From contig NZ_JAPWDU010000005.1 of assembly GCF_027257155.1 (NCBI RefSeq), forward strand, positions 496,001 to 560,000: DNA of 64,000 nucleotides, in the 5' to 3' direction. The stretch is from Cerasicoccus sp. TK19100 (GTDB lineage: Bacteria > Verrucomicrobiota > Verrucomicrobiia > Opitutales > Cerasicoccaceae). A model generated the notes under the pieces. The model searched no databases, was not told the origin of the DNA, and worked only from the letters and a program-made list of their open reading frames with translations. Both the position numbers and the translations under genes were made by a program. The stretch's first letter is position 1; every line of letters begins with the position of its first letter. Of the stretch, positions 43,661 through 52,201 are shown piece by piece.

Positions 43661-43990
43661 AAATCCGAGTAAGCGAAACCGCCCTGTCGCGGCAGAGTCC
43701 AATACAAACGAAGTGCTTCACCGAACTTTGACATTCGTAACTTTTCCGACTCAATGCGCCGCGTTTTCTCTACAAGATTCTCCGTAGTGGAAAAGTCGTG
43801 CAGCCCTATTCAGCACTCGGATAATACTCGTTTTACGCGTTCGTAACTTACTCGTAACCAATCAGTAAAGCAATGTTCCGAATGCGTTAAATGTCCGCTG
43901 TATACTCGAAAAGCTGTCGACTTTGGAATCGGATGATTCAACTTGGTGGGTAAGGAGACTGCTTTATTTTCTATTTGAAATTTTGATGGT
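43661..43990. other. 330-base divergent intergenic region
   Basis: No gene is supported. The stretch carries TCGTAAC three times, in contexts TTCGTAACTT twice and CTCGTAACCA once, the latter two side by side at about 43840-43860, and a TATACT at 43901-43906 that could be a -10 box for the coiled-coil gene. It probably holds promoters for both the roadblock operon and the 43991 gene. Confidence 0.35.
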
Positions 43991-44596
43991 ATGTTAGGAC
44001 GGAGATCAGCATTTCGTGAGTATTCATTATACGAACTGTTAAGTGAATCAAAACCTGAGCATCACGAAGGAATTCGTGAGCTCTGGGGCAATACCGCCGT
44101 GCATTACCTCGTCGTATTCGGGAAGAAACGAATGGGCGAAAAGGCGATTCTTTCCGTTGGTCCCGATCTTGACTATTGCTCGTTGGACGAAGTCATGGAT
44201 CTCGTTCTGGACGGCCTGCGCGCCATCGGCTATGTAAAGTGTCTGGCCCTGGAGCAGGCTGCCCGCGAAGGGGTGGTTGCCGAAGCCACGCGCCAAGTGG
44301 CGCAGGAGCAGCGCCGCATGCATGAGGCCAAAGAGCAGGAGCGTATGCGCGCCATGGAAGCCCGGGATGCCGATGAAGCCTGGCAGATGATCCGCGGGCG
44401 CGAAGCCGAGCTGGATCAGCGCGAGGCGGAATTGCGCACCCGCGAATCTTACATCGAAGAGAGCGAAAACAAGCTTTCGGAGATCGCCCAGTCTCACTAC
44501 GAGACCGAGAACGAGCTAGCCCAGCGCGAGGAAAGCCTTCGCAAATGGCAACTCCGCCTCGAAGCCCGCGAAGCGCTCCTGAGCGCCAAGGGTTAA
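43991..44596 (+). CDS. Unknown protein with long C-terminal coiled coil
   Basis: The 201-residue protein has an N-terminal globular part of about 95 residues (LYELLSESKPEHHEGIREL, then VHYLVVFGKKRMGEKAIL and LDEVMDLVLDGLRAIGYVK). It is followed by about 100 residues of uninterrupted charged coiled coil (REAELDQREAELRTRES and similar). I do not recognise the globular part. No Shine-Dalgarno is clear at this start. It diverges from the roadblock/SUMF1 operon across a 330-base gap and may belong to the same system. Cytoplasmic. Confidence 0.65.
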   Translation: MLGRRSAFREYSLYELLSESKPEHHEGIRELWGNTAVHYLVVFGKKRMGEKAILSVGPDLDYCSLDEVMDLVLDGLRAIGYVKCLALEQAAREGVVAEATRQVAQEQRRMHEAKEQERMRAMEARDADEAWQMIRGREAELDQREAELRTRESYIEESENKLSEIAQSHYETENELAQREESLRKWQLRLEAREALLSAKG

Positions 44597-44602
44597 GGGG
44601 CG

Positions 44603-45454
44603 CTACTTGCCAATCGCGTCGATCTCGACCAGTAGGCCGTCGACGTCCGCGGGTGTAATGTTCGCCAAGTTGTCGGCTTCGAATAGTTGGTCTTCGATGT
44701 CGATGTTCAGGCGGCTCTTGAGCACCTTGAAGACGGAGATTGTGCCGGTATCGAGATTGGTCATTACGGCAAAGCGTGGGCGCACGGTTTTGCCATCGAT
44801 GTTGACGGACTCATATTCGTAGGCTTGCAGTTCTTTGGCTGGCAGGTCGTCGCCTTCGTCGTCGTAGAACTCGATTTTGCGCACCTCAAAAGTCGTGGGG
44901 TCCAGGAAGATGTTGCGGTAGGCGTATTGGCTATCGGTGTCTTCAGCGGGGCGGGCCTGGACGACCGCGCAAATTTCCCCTTGGGCGACGCCATCGGGCA
45001 TGCGGGTGTAAACGTAGTTGCCCGGCGTTTCGCGAACGAGGTCCTCGTAAGCAAAGTCCGACCCGAGGAAGTTGCCCGAGCCGGCGGTGCTCAGCTTGAG
45101 CGGTTTGCCTTGGGCGGGCAGGAACAGGTATTGGTCAATCGATTCGCCATCGACGTTGGTCAACACGCTGACGCCTTCCACGTCGGTGGGGCGCACCATG
45201 CGGATCAGATAATCGTAGGAGCCGTCACTGGTTTTTTCGGTAAGGGCCAGGAAACGCTTCTTTATGATTTCGTCGGTCGGCGTCTCGGTTTCAAAGGTCT
45301 TCAGTTCAATGAAGGCGAGCTCGGAGTCCACTGCTTGAGTGGCTACATATTGTTCGATGAGCTCGGGGCCATCCATTGCGGCAACGTCATCGGCAGCAGC
45401 GATGAAAGGCGTGATGGCAAAGGCGAGGGACAGAGTCAGCGTCGTTTTAATCAT
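44603..45454 (-). CDS. LolA-like outer-membrane lipoprotein-sorting family protein
   Basis: The 283-residue protein has a signal peptide (LTLSLAFAITPFIAAADD). The mature part is a beta-rich fold of the LolA/LolB-like superfamily, with KTSDGSYDYLIRMVRPTDVE, then VDGESIDQYLFLPAQGKPLK and GSGNFLGSDFAYEDLV. LGSDFxYEDL is a signature of the LolA-like family often annotated as outer membrane lipoprotein-sorting protein. Many such proteins act with RND exporters or lipid transport; no partner is adjacent here. It is convergent with the coiled-coil gene, six bases apart. Confidence 0.82.
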   Translation of the reverse strand: MIKTTLTLSLAFAITPFIAAADDVAAMDGPELIEQYVATQAVDSELAFIELKTFETETPTDEIIKKRFLALTEKTSDGSYDYLIRMVRPTDVEGVSVLTNVDGESIDQYLFLPAQGKPLKLSTAGSGNFLGSDFAYEDLVRETPGNYVYTRMPDGVAQGEICAVVQARPAEDTDSQYAYRNIFLDPTTFEVRKIEFYDDEGDDLPAKELQAYEYESVNIDGKTVRPRFAVMTNLDTGTISVFKVLKSRLNIDIEDQLFEADNLANITPADVDGLLVEIDAIGK

Positions 45455-45724
45455 AGCAGTTTATAGAGTCTGCTGTGGAATAATGTATGCGATTTACGCT
45501 GGCCAGATAATTTCGCGAGCCAGAATGTGACGATTCGGTTAACAGCGGGCGCACTGAATGGGTACGGATGACCTGGGTTTAAGAGCTGGATTAATCAATT
45601 AACCTGCTTCGCTGCATATGTTTACGTTACTTTTTTCGGGCGAACGGCACGGCTAATCTTGACGCAAATGCGCTCGGATGGCATATCACACGCTTACCCT
45701 GCTAACCCCTACATTCCCCCTGCT

Positions 45725-46216
45725 ATGGATAAGCTATCGACTGCGAAAGCTCACCGCCATTTTGCGGCTGAAGCCTTCAACCGCTGTTGGGAGATCATGC
45801 ATCTCCAGGAGCGAGCCCCTGATGAAACACGCGAAATGATTCGCCTTGCCGAGGCCTCTTTCTGGCATTGGCAGCACGCCTCCGGGCGTAAGCCAAACAA
45901 CGATGCTGTGGGCTATTGGCAGCTCTCTCGCGTTTATGCCATGGCGGGCGATGCGAGCACTGCCATCGAATACGCCCAGAGAGGCATCGAGACTGCCCGC
46001 AAGCACAAGCTGAACGACTTCCACCTCGGCTATGCCTGGGAGTCGGCGGCGCGCGGTTACTTCCTCGCCGGCATGACCAACCTCGGTGTCGAGGCACTGG
46101 CCAAGGCGAAGAAGGCGGCATCCCGCGTAACCGATCCAGCAAACAAAGCCGCGCTGGAAATGGACTTGCTTGGACTGCATCCTGTCGTCGAGACTGAGGG
46201 TTCCGCGATCGCGTGA
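45725..46216 (+). CDS. Small TPR-like protein opening the GH78/sulfatase operon
   Basis: ATG at 45725 gives 163 residues beginning MDKLSTAKAHRHFAAEAFNR. The protein is all helical with two TPR-like pairs (VGYWQLSRVYAMAGDASTAI and LGYAWESAARGYFLAGMTN). I recall similar short proteins from many bacteria with no assigned role. Its stop overlaps a possible GTG start of the rhamnosidase gene, and the ATG of that gene is five bases further on, so the two are co-transcribed. A helper or regulatory function is a guess. Confidence 0.7.
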   Translation: MDKLSTAKAHRHFAAEAFNRCWEIMHLQERAPDETREMIRLAEASFWHWQHASGRKPNNDAVGYWQLSRVYAMAGDASTAIEYAQRGIETARKHKLNDFHLGYAWESAARGYFLAGMTNLGVEALAKAKKAASRVTDPANKAALEMDLLGLHPVVETEGSAIA

Positions 46217-46221
46217 CCCTC

Positions 46222-47946
46222 ATGAGTGCCCCCAAGTTTACCGTTCAGCCCAAGCCAATTGTTGTCTCTCCCATCGCCCCTGTCGAGGTGCGCGAAGTGG
46301 GCGATAACTGCTGGTTCCTCGACTTTGGCAAGGCGGCCTTCGCCAGCCTGCAACTACCCGACAACGCCGGTCGTTTGACGGTTCACCTCGGTGAGAAATT
46401 AACCGGCCAGGGCCGCATCGACCGTGAGCCACCGGGCTGCATCCGCTATTGCCGGATCGAGCACGACACGGCCCGCAGCGGCCCGCGGTTGGTCATCCCT
46501 GCCGACAAGCGCAACACCGGCAAAGGCGCGATCCCGATGCCCGCGCACGTGGGCGAAGTTTTCCCGTTTCGCTATGCGGAGATCGAGGCTGCGCCAGGCT
46601 TTGACGCGACCCAGGTAAAGCAACTTGCCGCGCATTACCCCTTTGACGACAGCGCCGCGCATTTCGAGTGCTCCGACCAGAGGCTCAATGACGTCTGGGA
46701 ACTGTGCAAATACACGATCAAGGCCACGACCTTTTGCGGGGTTTATGTGGACGGCGACCGCGAGCGCATTCCCTACGAAGGCGATGCCTACATCAACCAG
46801 CTTGGCCATTATTGCACGGATGCCGAGTACGCCATGGCGCGCTACTCGCACGAGTATCTGCTGCAATACCCCACCTGGCCAACGGACTGGCAGCTCTACT
46901 CGGTGCTCATGGCCTGGGAGGACTTTTGCTACACCGGCGAGAAGGAATCGATCCGTCAGTTCCGTGGGCTGCTCAAACGCAAAACGCTGATCGCGCTGCA
47001 GCGTGAGGATGGCCTCATCAGCACGGAAAACGTCAGCCGTGAGTTCGAGAGATCGCTCAATCTGTGGAACGAGAAATACATCTTCGAGCATGGCCTGCGC
47101 GATCTCGTTGACTGGCCTCCAGGCTCCTTCACGGAGGGCGGAACCGGCGAGCGCGACAACCACGAAATGCTGCCGATTAACACCGTGGTCAATGCATTAC
47201 ATGCCGCTGCCTGCCGCGCCATGGCGAGCATGGAGGCCGTCATTGGCGACTCGTCCGGCATGATGGTGTTTACGCAGCGCGAGATTCAGATTCGCAAATC
47301 GCTGAACGAAAAAATGTGGGACGCCGATCGCGGTGTCTATGTTGATGGCGAGGGCAGCGAGCACGCCTCCTTGCACAGTAACATGTTTATGCTGGCGCTT
47401 AATCTGGTGCCGCCGGAGCGCGTCGAAAGTGTGGCGGCTTTTGTGGCCTCGCGCGGGATGGCTTGCAGCGTTTATGGCGCGCAGTTTTTGCTGGAGGCAT
47501 TGTTTCGCGCCAGGCGGGCAGATGAGGCTCTGGCGCTGATGACGGCTGACCATGATCGCGGCTGGCTGAATATGATTAAGGCTGGCAGCACGATGACCTG
47601 GGAGGCCTGGGACTGGAAGTATAAGAACAACCTCGACTGGAACCACGCCTGGGGTGCTGCGCCCGCAAATATCATTCCGCGTTGGCTGATGGGCATTCAA
47701 CCGAAGAAGGGTTTTCGCCAGGTGATGATCCAGCCGCGCATGGGTGCGCTGCATCGGGCGCGCATCAAGCACCCCACACCATTTGGGCCGATCCACATGG
47801 AGGTAGATAACCGCGCGGGCAAACCGATGCGCGTCGAGCTGGAATTACCCGCAGGCGTGGAGGCGACGGTGGTCCTGCCCGGAAAGGCTGGCAGCGATGT
47901 GCCCAAGGTGCATACGCAGTTGACGGGTAAGCAATCGCTCAGTTGA
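46222..47946 (+). CDS. GH78 alpha-L-rhamnosidase-like enzyme
   Basis: The ATG at 46222 (or GTG at 46213, overlapping the upstream stop) gives about 574 residues. The central (alpha/alpha)6 barrel contains VYVDGDRERIPYEGDAYINQ-type sequence near residue 174-190, the counterpart of the DCPQRDERxGWTGDA catalytic block, where Asp and Glu serve as acid/base. GGTGERDNHEM and EHASLHSNMFMLAL follow as in GH78. The N-terminal beta domain is shorter than in long family members, and the C-terminal beta domain ends near LELPAGVEATVVLPG. No signal peptide is visible. It probably removes terminal rhamnose from oligosaccharides in the cytoplasm; the sulfatase gene follows after eight bases. Confidence 0.87.
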   Translation: MSAPKFTVQPKPIVVSPIAPVEVREVGDNCWFLDFGKAAFASLQLPDNAGRLTVHLGEKLTGQGRIDREPPGCIRYCRIEHDTARSGPRLVIPADKRNTGKGAIPMPAHVGEVFPFRYAEIEAAPGFDATQVKQLAAHYPFDDSAAHFECSDQRLNDVWELCKYTIKATTFCGVYVDGDRERIPYEGDAYINQLGHYCTDAEYAMARYSHEYLLQYPTWPTDWQLYSVLMAWEDFCYTGEKESIRQFRGLLKRKTLIALQREDGLISTENVSREFERSLNLWNEKYIFEHGLRDLVDWPPGSFTEGGTGERDNHEMLPINTVVNALHAAACRAMASMEAVIGDSSGMMVFTQREIQIRKSLNEKMWDADRGVYVDGEGSEHASLHSNMFMLALNLVPPERVESVAAFVASRGMACSVYGAQFLLEALFRARRADEALALMTADHDRGWLNMIKAGSTMTWEAWDWKYKNNLDWNHAWGAAPANIIPRWLMGIQPKKGFRQVMIQPRMGALHRARIKHPTPFGPIHMEVDNRAGKPMRVELELPAGVEATVVLPGKAGSDVPKVHTQLTGKQSLS

Positions 47947-47954
47947 TTTGAGGG

Positions 47955-49250
47955 ATGCCCCCGCCGCCGAATATTCTCTTCATCTTCACGGACCAGCAGC
48001 ACTGGCAGGCAATCAGCGAGCGCGATGTCACGTTTCGCACGCCGAACCTGGACCGACTGTCTGCGGTGAGCACGGTCTTTAGCCGTGCGTATTGCCCCAC
48101 GCCGCAATGCTCGCCCAGCCGGTCGTCGATCATGACGGGGCTGTATCCCTCGAAGACCGGCGTCATGGGCAACGTCGGTGCCAAGGGCGGCGAGCCGCTG
48201 AGGATGCAGACCATCGCGCCTGCCTTGCAACGAGCTGGTTATTATACCGGCTACTTTGGCAAGTGGCACCTGGGCAGCGAAGCCATCGCGCAAGCCGGTT
48301 GGGATGTCGCCGATGGGCCGGGCTTGGGGGAGGCCTTTAACGATCCAAACACGACGCAGCGCTCGGTCGAGTTCCTGCAAACGGCTCCGGAGGATAAACC
48401 CTTTGCGCTGTATGTCTCGCTGAACGACCCGCATGATATTTACCATATTCCCAAGGTCATGCATGAGCCGCCAAGCGGCGAAGCGCCGCTGCCTACGAGC
48501 TGGAGCAAAGACCACGCGAAGACCGCCAAGGCGCAGGGCCAATTTATGCGCGAAGACCAAGGCAAAGTCATTGTCGATGAGCCTGAGCAGAGCTGGCTGC
48601 GTTACCGTGAATACTATCGTGAAAAAGTGGCGCTGGTCGATGGCCGCATCGGCGAGGTGCTCGATGCCTTGGAGCAGACCGGGCGCGCCGAAAATACCTT
48701 GATCGTCTTCACCTCGGATCATGGCGATCAGGACACCCAGCAGCGGCTGATTTTCAAAGGCCCCTTCATGTATGACTACACGCTGCGGGTGCCGCTGATG
48801 ATCAAGCTTCCCGGGCAAACGGCCCGCCGCGAGTGTGCGTTCCCAAGTGTCAACGTGGACCTCGTGCCAACACTGGCCGAGGTTGCGGGGGCGGTGATTG
48901 GCGCGGTCGATGGCGTGTCGCTGCTGCCCTTGCTCACGGGCCAGGGCGAGCCGCCCACACGGGAGTTTGTCTTTGCGCAATATTACTCCAAGCAGCAGTG
49001 GGTGAACCCGATTCGCACCGTCGTCGGCGAGCGTTACAAATACAATCGCTACCTCAGTGGCGAAGAGGAACTTTACGACTTCGACGCCGACCCCGGCGAA
49101 ATGAACAATCTCGCCGCGAACCCCGGCCATGCCGATGTGAAAGGTGCCTTGCTGGGCGCGCTGGAGAAATGGATGCTCGCCAATGACGATCCGTTTTACA
49201 CCTTAGGCCACACTGATCGCGATGGAAACCCAATCGAACGCCATGTCTGA
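47955..49250 (+). CDS. Type I sulfatase without signal peptide
   Basis: The 431-residue protein starts directly with NILFIFTDQQHWQAIS, the first metal-binding strand. The formylglycine site is PTPQCSPSRSSIMTGLYPS with Cys52 in C-x-P-x-R. TGYFGKWHLGSEA and FTSDHGDQDTQQRLIFKG carry the other conserved ligands. The absence of any N-terminal leader implies a cytoplasmic enzyme, unlike the Tat-exported sulfatase at 32633. It lies between the GH78 and LamG genes, so desulfation of rhamnose-containing oligosaccharides is the natural guess (ulvan or rhamnan sulfate). The stop overlaps the next gene's ATG by eight bases. Confidence 0.92.
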   Translation: MPPPPNILFIFTDQQHWQAISERDVTFRTPNLDRLSAVSTVFSRAYCPTPQCSPSRSSIMTGLYPSKTGVMGNVGAKGGEPLRMQTIAPALQRAGYYTGYFGKWHLGSEAIAQAGWDVADGPGLGEAFNDPNTTQRSVEFLQTAPEDKPFALYVSLNDPHDIYHIPKVMHEPPSGEAPLPTSWSKDHAKTAKAQGQFMREDQGKVIVDEPEQSWLRYREYYREKVALVDGRIGEVLDALEQTGRAENTLIVFTSDHGDQDTQQRLIFKGPFMYDYTLRVPLMIKLPGQTARRECAFPSVNVDLVPTLAEVAGAVIGAVDGVSLLPLLTGQGEPPTREFVFAQYYSKQQWVNPIRTVVGERYKYNRYLSGEEELYDFDADPGEMNNLAANPGHADVKGALLGALEKWMLANDDPFYTLGHTDRDGNPIERHV

Positions 49251-50022
49251 AGCTCCCCACGAACACATGTTAATCCCGCGTCAGCCCGCCGATTTTCCCG
49301 GCTTGGCGGCGTATTGGCAATTTGATGAAACTGCCGACGGCTACGAGGCTAGCCAGGGTGAGGCCTACACGCTGACCCCCGGTGCAGATGCGATGTCGGT
49401 AGTCGCAGACGCAGGGTCGCCCTTTGGCGGTAAGGCGCTGCGGATTGATGAAGGCCAATGGCTGAACTGTCCGCGCGCGGCCTGCCCAATGCTGGACATT
49501 CACGGGGCAGGGGGGCAGTTGACCGTGATCGCCTGGATCAAACGCGAGCCGACCAAACACGGCGGCTGCGAGTTCATTGCCGGGCAGTGGAACGAGACCA
49601 ACCTTGGCCGGCAGTATGGCCTGTTTCTCAATATTTCCGTCTGGCGCGAGCATCACCAGGTGACCGGTCACTTGTCGAACGTCGGCGGCCCGACACCGGG
49701 CTTCAAATACTGCATCGATGGCCCGGTGGGCACTCAGCACGTTAGCTGTGGTGAATGGTCGGTCGTCGCGATGAGCTACGATGGATCGCAGGGCTTTGCG
49801 TGGCTCAACGGCGCGCTGGATGTGCGCCCGGGCCTCAACCCCTACAGCCTCGCGGGTGGTCTGCACGATGGCGGCCCAACCGGCTCGAATTTCACCGTTG
49901 GCGCGGTCGACCGTAGCGGCGAGATGGGCAACTTTTTCACGGGCCTGATGGCGGGCCTGGCAGTCTATCGTCGCGCCTTGTCGCCAGCGGAGATCTATGC
50001 GTTGTCAACGCTCAGGTGTTGA
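49243..50022 (+). CDS. LamG/concanavalin A-like protein
   Basis: ATG at 49243 overlaps the sulfatase stop (ATGTCTGA), which indicates coupled translation; a start at 49222 is less likely. The 259-residue protein is one jelly roll: LAAYWQFDETADGYEAS, then LTVIAWIKREPTKHGGCEFIAG and VSCGEWSVVAMSYDGSQGFAWLNG, ending FFTGLMAGLAVYRRALSP. This is the LamG/LamGL pattern. No signal peptide is present. It could bind the same glycan or be a lyase or hydrolase of unknown type; nothing catalytic can be assigned. Confidence 0.85.
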   Translation: MSEAPHEHMLIPRQPADFPGLAAYWQFDETADGYEASQGEAYTLTPGADAMSVVADAGSPFGGKALRIDEGQWLNCPRAACPMLDIHGAGGQLTVIAWIKREPTKHGGCEFIAGQWNETNLGRQYGLFLNISVWREHHQVTGHLSNVGGPTPGFKYCIDGPVGTQHVSCGEWSVVAMSYDGSQGFAWLNGALDVRPGLNPYSLAGGLHDGGPTGSNFTVGAVDRSGEMGNFFTGLMAGLAVYRRALSPAEIYALSTLRC

Positions 50023-50058
50023 GCGAATTAGTAATGTTGAAGTTGAGTTTCCAATTGA

Positions 50059-50162
50059 GGTAGCGCAGGCGCGTCCTCGCGCCGCACCCCATTGGAGTTG
50101 TTTTAAACCATCTGGATATCCATTCAGCATTGGGGTGCGGCGCGGGACGTGCCTGCGCTACC
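50059..50162. repeat. GC-rich inverted repeat (about 31-base arms)
   Basis: The left arm 50059-50090 (GGTAGCGCAGGCGCGTCCTC...CACCCC) and right arm 50132-50162 (GGGGTGCGGCGCGGGACGTG...CTACC) are near-perfect reverse complements. They are separated by 41 AT-rich bases. It lies between the convergent LamG and AraC genes and could double as a bidirectional terminator, but there is no T-run. Confidence 0.78.
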
Positions 50163-50236
50163 ATTGCTTGATATCGGCCGCCACCTTGAGGATCGAGTCG
50201 TGCTTTGCCCTTCATGCTAAGGCATGGTTTCGTCAT

Positions 50237-51193
50237 TCAGCCGCCCGACCGAATCGCGGCGAGCTGGTGCTTGAGGGCATCTTTGCGCCACGTGGCGGTA
50301 GAGGTGAACTGCGGGCTGCCGGCAGTGGCGTGGACTTGTTCGGCATGTTGGCGAAATTCGCGCGGGGAGAGGCCATACTGCTGTCGGAAGCGGCGGTTAA
50401 AATTGGACAGGTTGCCGAAGCCGGCGGTTTCGGAAATCTCGGCAACGCTCCAATCGGTTTCGAGCAGCAGTTGGCTGGCGTGGCCGAGGCGGACTTCCTT
50501 TAGAAATTGCTGGTAGCTCTGGTTGGTCGCGCGCTGGAAAAACTTACTGAAGGCCGACGTCGACAGCCCAATGTGCCGGGCTACGTCGGCTTGGCTTAGC
50601 TCCTGGTGAGAATTCTCAAAGATATAGCGGCAGGCCTGGTTGATGCGTTCAGAGCGATGGTCGAGCAGGGTGGGGCGATAACCTACACTGGTTAGTGGCT
50701 GGGCGGCGGCCGTGGACAATAGGCCCAGAATTCCAATGAACTGGCTGATGCGCTCGTGGCGCTCGGCCTTGAGCAAGCTCTGAAAACGTTCCAACAACGC
50801 CGCGCTGGCCACGCCGTTGAAATGCAGGCCTCGATTGGCGCGATCGGTTAGCTCGGCGATGGGCGCAAGCTCGACGGCGGCATCGATGATGCCCCCGCAG
50901 CAATCCCGGCGAAACTGCAACACGAAGGCGCGCGCGGTGGTGTGGGTATCGGTCGGCTGGGAGTTGTAATACAGGTGCGGTAGGTTCTTGCCGAGCAGGC
51001 ACAGATCACCGGCGGCAAACGGGGCCAGGCAGTCGCCCACCAGTCGCATGCCGGAGCTCTCGGCAATCAGCGTGAGCTCGATTTCCGGGTGGTAATGGTA
51101 GGGGTGCTGAAAGCGGTCAGTCGCAATTTCAAAGCAACGGAAAGACTCATGCTCCCGATGAACGATGTGCTCGAACTTTGCTTTATTTTCCAA
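50237..51193 (-). CDS. AraC-family transcriptional regulator with cupin sensor
   Basis: The 318-residue protein has an N-terminal cupin-like sensor (HPYHYHPEIELTLIAESSGM, then GDLCLLGKNLPHLYYN). A C-terminal double helix-turn-helix spans about 180-285: LSQADVARHIGLSTSAFSKF and WSVAEISETAGFGNLSNFNR, then FRQQYGLSPREFR. AraC regulators with this sensor often control sugar-use genes. It is convergent with the GH78/sulfatase/LamG operon and divergent from the PhyH gene, both likely targets. The effector may be rhamnose or a related sugar. Confidence 0.92.
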   Translation of the reverse strand: MENKAKFEHIVHREHESFRCFEIATDRFQHPYHYHPEIELTLIAESSGMRLVGDCLAPFAAGDLCLLGKNLPHLYYNSQPTDTHTTARAFVLQFRRDCCGGIIDAAVELAPIAELTDRANRGLHFNGVASAALLERFQSLLKAERHERISQFIGILGLLSTAAAQPLTSVGYRPTLLDHRSERINQACRYIFENSHQELSQADVARHIGLSTSAFSKFFQRATNQSYQQFLKEVRLGHASQLLLETDWSVAEISETAGFGNLSNFNRRFRQQYGLSPREFRQHAEQVHATAGSPQFTSTATWRKDALKHQLAAIRSGG

Positions 51194-51305
51194 GTAGTTG
51201 TCCGATTGTTTAGATTGATGTCTAAAAAGTATCGGTTTTCGGTGAATAGGGCAAAGTAAATTCGTTCAGGAATGCTTACAATGGCGTCTATAAAAACTAA
51301 TACCC

Positions 51306-52130
51306 ATGAAGACGACATCGCTGACCGACTCCCTTAATGCCCCGTTCACGCTTGCCCCGGGGCAAATTGAAAAGTTCCGCCGCGACGGCTATATCAAGCT
51401 TAAGGACGTGCTTGATGTGGAGGTCCTGGAGCACTTCGGGCCGCTCATCACGCAGAAGGTGAAAGAGCTCAATCGGGAGGACCGCCCGATGGCCACGCGC
51501 GACACTTACGCGAAGGCGTTCCTGCAAATCATGAATCTGTGGAAGCACAGCGAGGACGTGAAAAACTTTGTCTTCGGACGTCGTTTGGCGCGCATTGCTG
51601 CGGAGCTGCTCGGTACAAAAGGTGTGCGGCTTTATCATGATCAGGCACTTTACAAGGAGCCCGGTGGCGGCTTTACCCCGTGGCACGTGGACCAGGTTTA
51701 CTGGCCGCTCTCGAACAACAACACCGTCACCGCGTGGATTCCGCTCAAGGCAATCACGCAGGAAATGGGTCCACTGGAGTTTTCAGTGGGCAGTCAGGAG
51801 ATTAAGTTTGGCCGCGACATGGTCATCAGTGACGACAGCGAAAAGGCCATCGACCGGCATTTGAAGCTACAGGATCGCCCCGTGGACAGCGGTCCGTTCG
51901 ATCTCGGCGAAGTTAGCTTCCACTACGGCTATACGTTCCACCGCGCCGGCCCGAATACCACTGATCAACCGCGCGAGGTAATGACGATCATTTACATGGA
52001 TTCCGAGATGCGCCTGGCCGAGCCGCGCAACCAAAACCAGCAAAGCGATTGGAACAACTGGATGCCGGGTGCCAGGATCGGCGAGGTCATCGACACGCCG
52101 ATGAATCCGCTACTCTACGAGCGCGAATAG
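51306..52130 (+). CDS. Phytanoyl-CoA dioxygenase (PhyH) family protein
   Basis: The 274-residue protein is a non-haem Fe(II)/2-oxoglutarate oxygenase. The facial triad is His127-x-Asp129 in TPWHVDQVYWPL and His212 in YTFHRAGPNTT. VRLYHDQALYKEPGGG upstream and TAWIPLKAITQEMGPLEF in the middle are family blocks. PhyH-type enzymes are common in verrucomicrobial and planctomycetal carbohydrate clusters; substrates are seldom known. It is divergent from the AraC gene (112 bases), which may regulate it. Cytoplasmic. Confidence 0.88.
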   Translation: MKTTSLTDSLNAPFTLAPGQIEKFRRDGYIKLKDVLDVEVLEHFGPLITQKVKELNREDRPMATRDTYAKAFLQIMNLWKHSEDVKNFVFGRRLARIAAELLGTKGVRLYHDQALYKEPGGGFTPWHVDQVYWPLSNNNTVTAWIPLKAITQEMGPLEFSVGSQEIKFGRDMVISDDSEKAIDRHLKLQDRPVDSGPFDLGEVSFHYGYTFHRAGPNTTDQPREVMTIIYMDSEMRLAEPRNQNQQSDWNNWMPGARIGEVIDTPMNPLLYERE

Positions 52131-52201
52131 TGGCGAATTTGATTGGCCGAGCGAAAACCGATTGCACCGGCCAGCGGAAGCGTTTAGCTGCTCTTTCGTA
52201 G

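Noticed and set aside
47697-49130. 477-codon open frame opposite the cytoplasmic sulfatase
   Set aside because: It covers the end of the GH78 gene and the sulfatase gene, both with clear motifs; the frame itself shows none.
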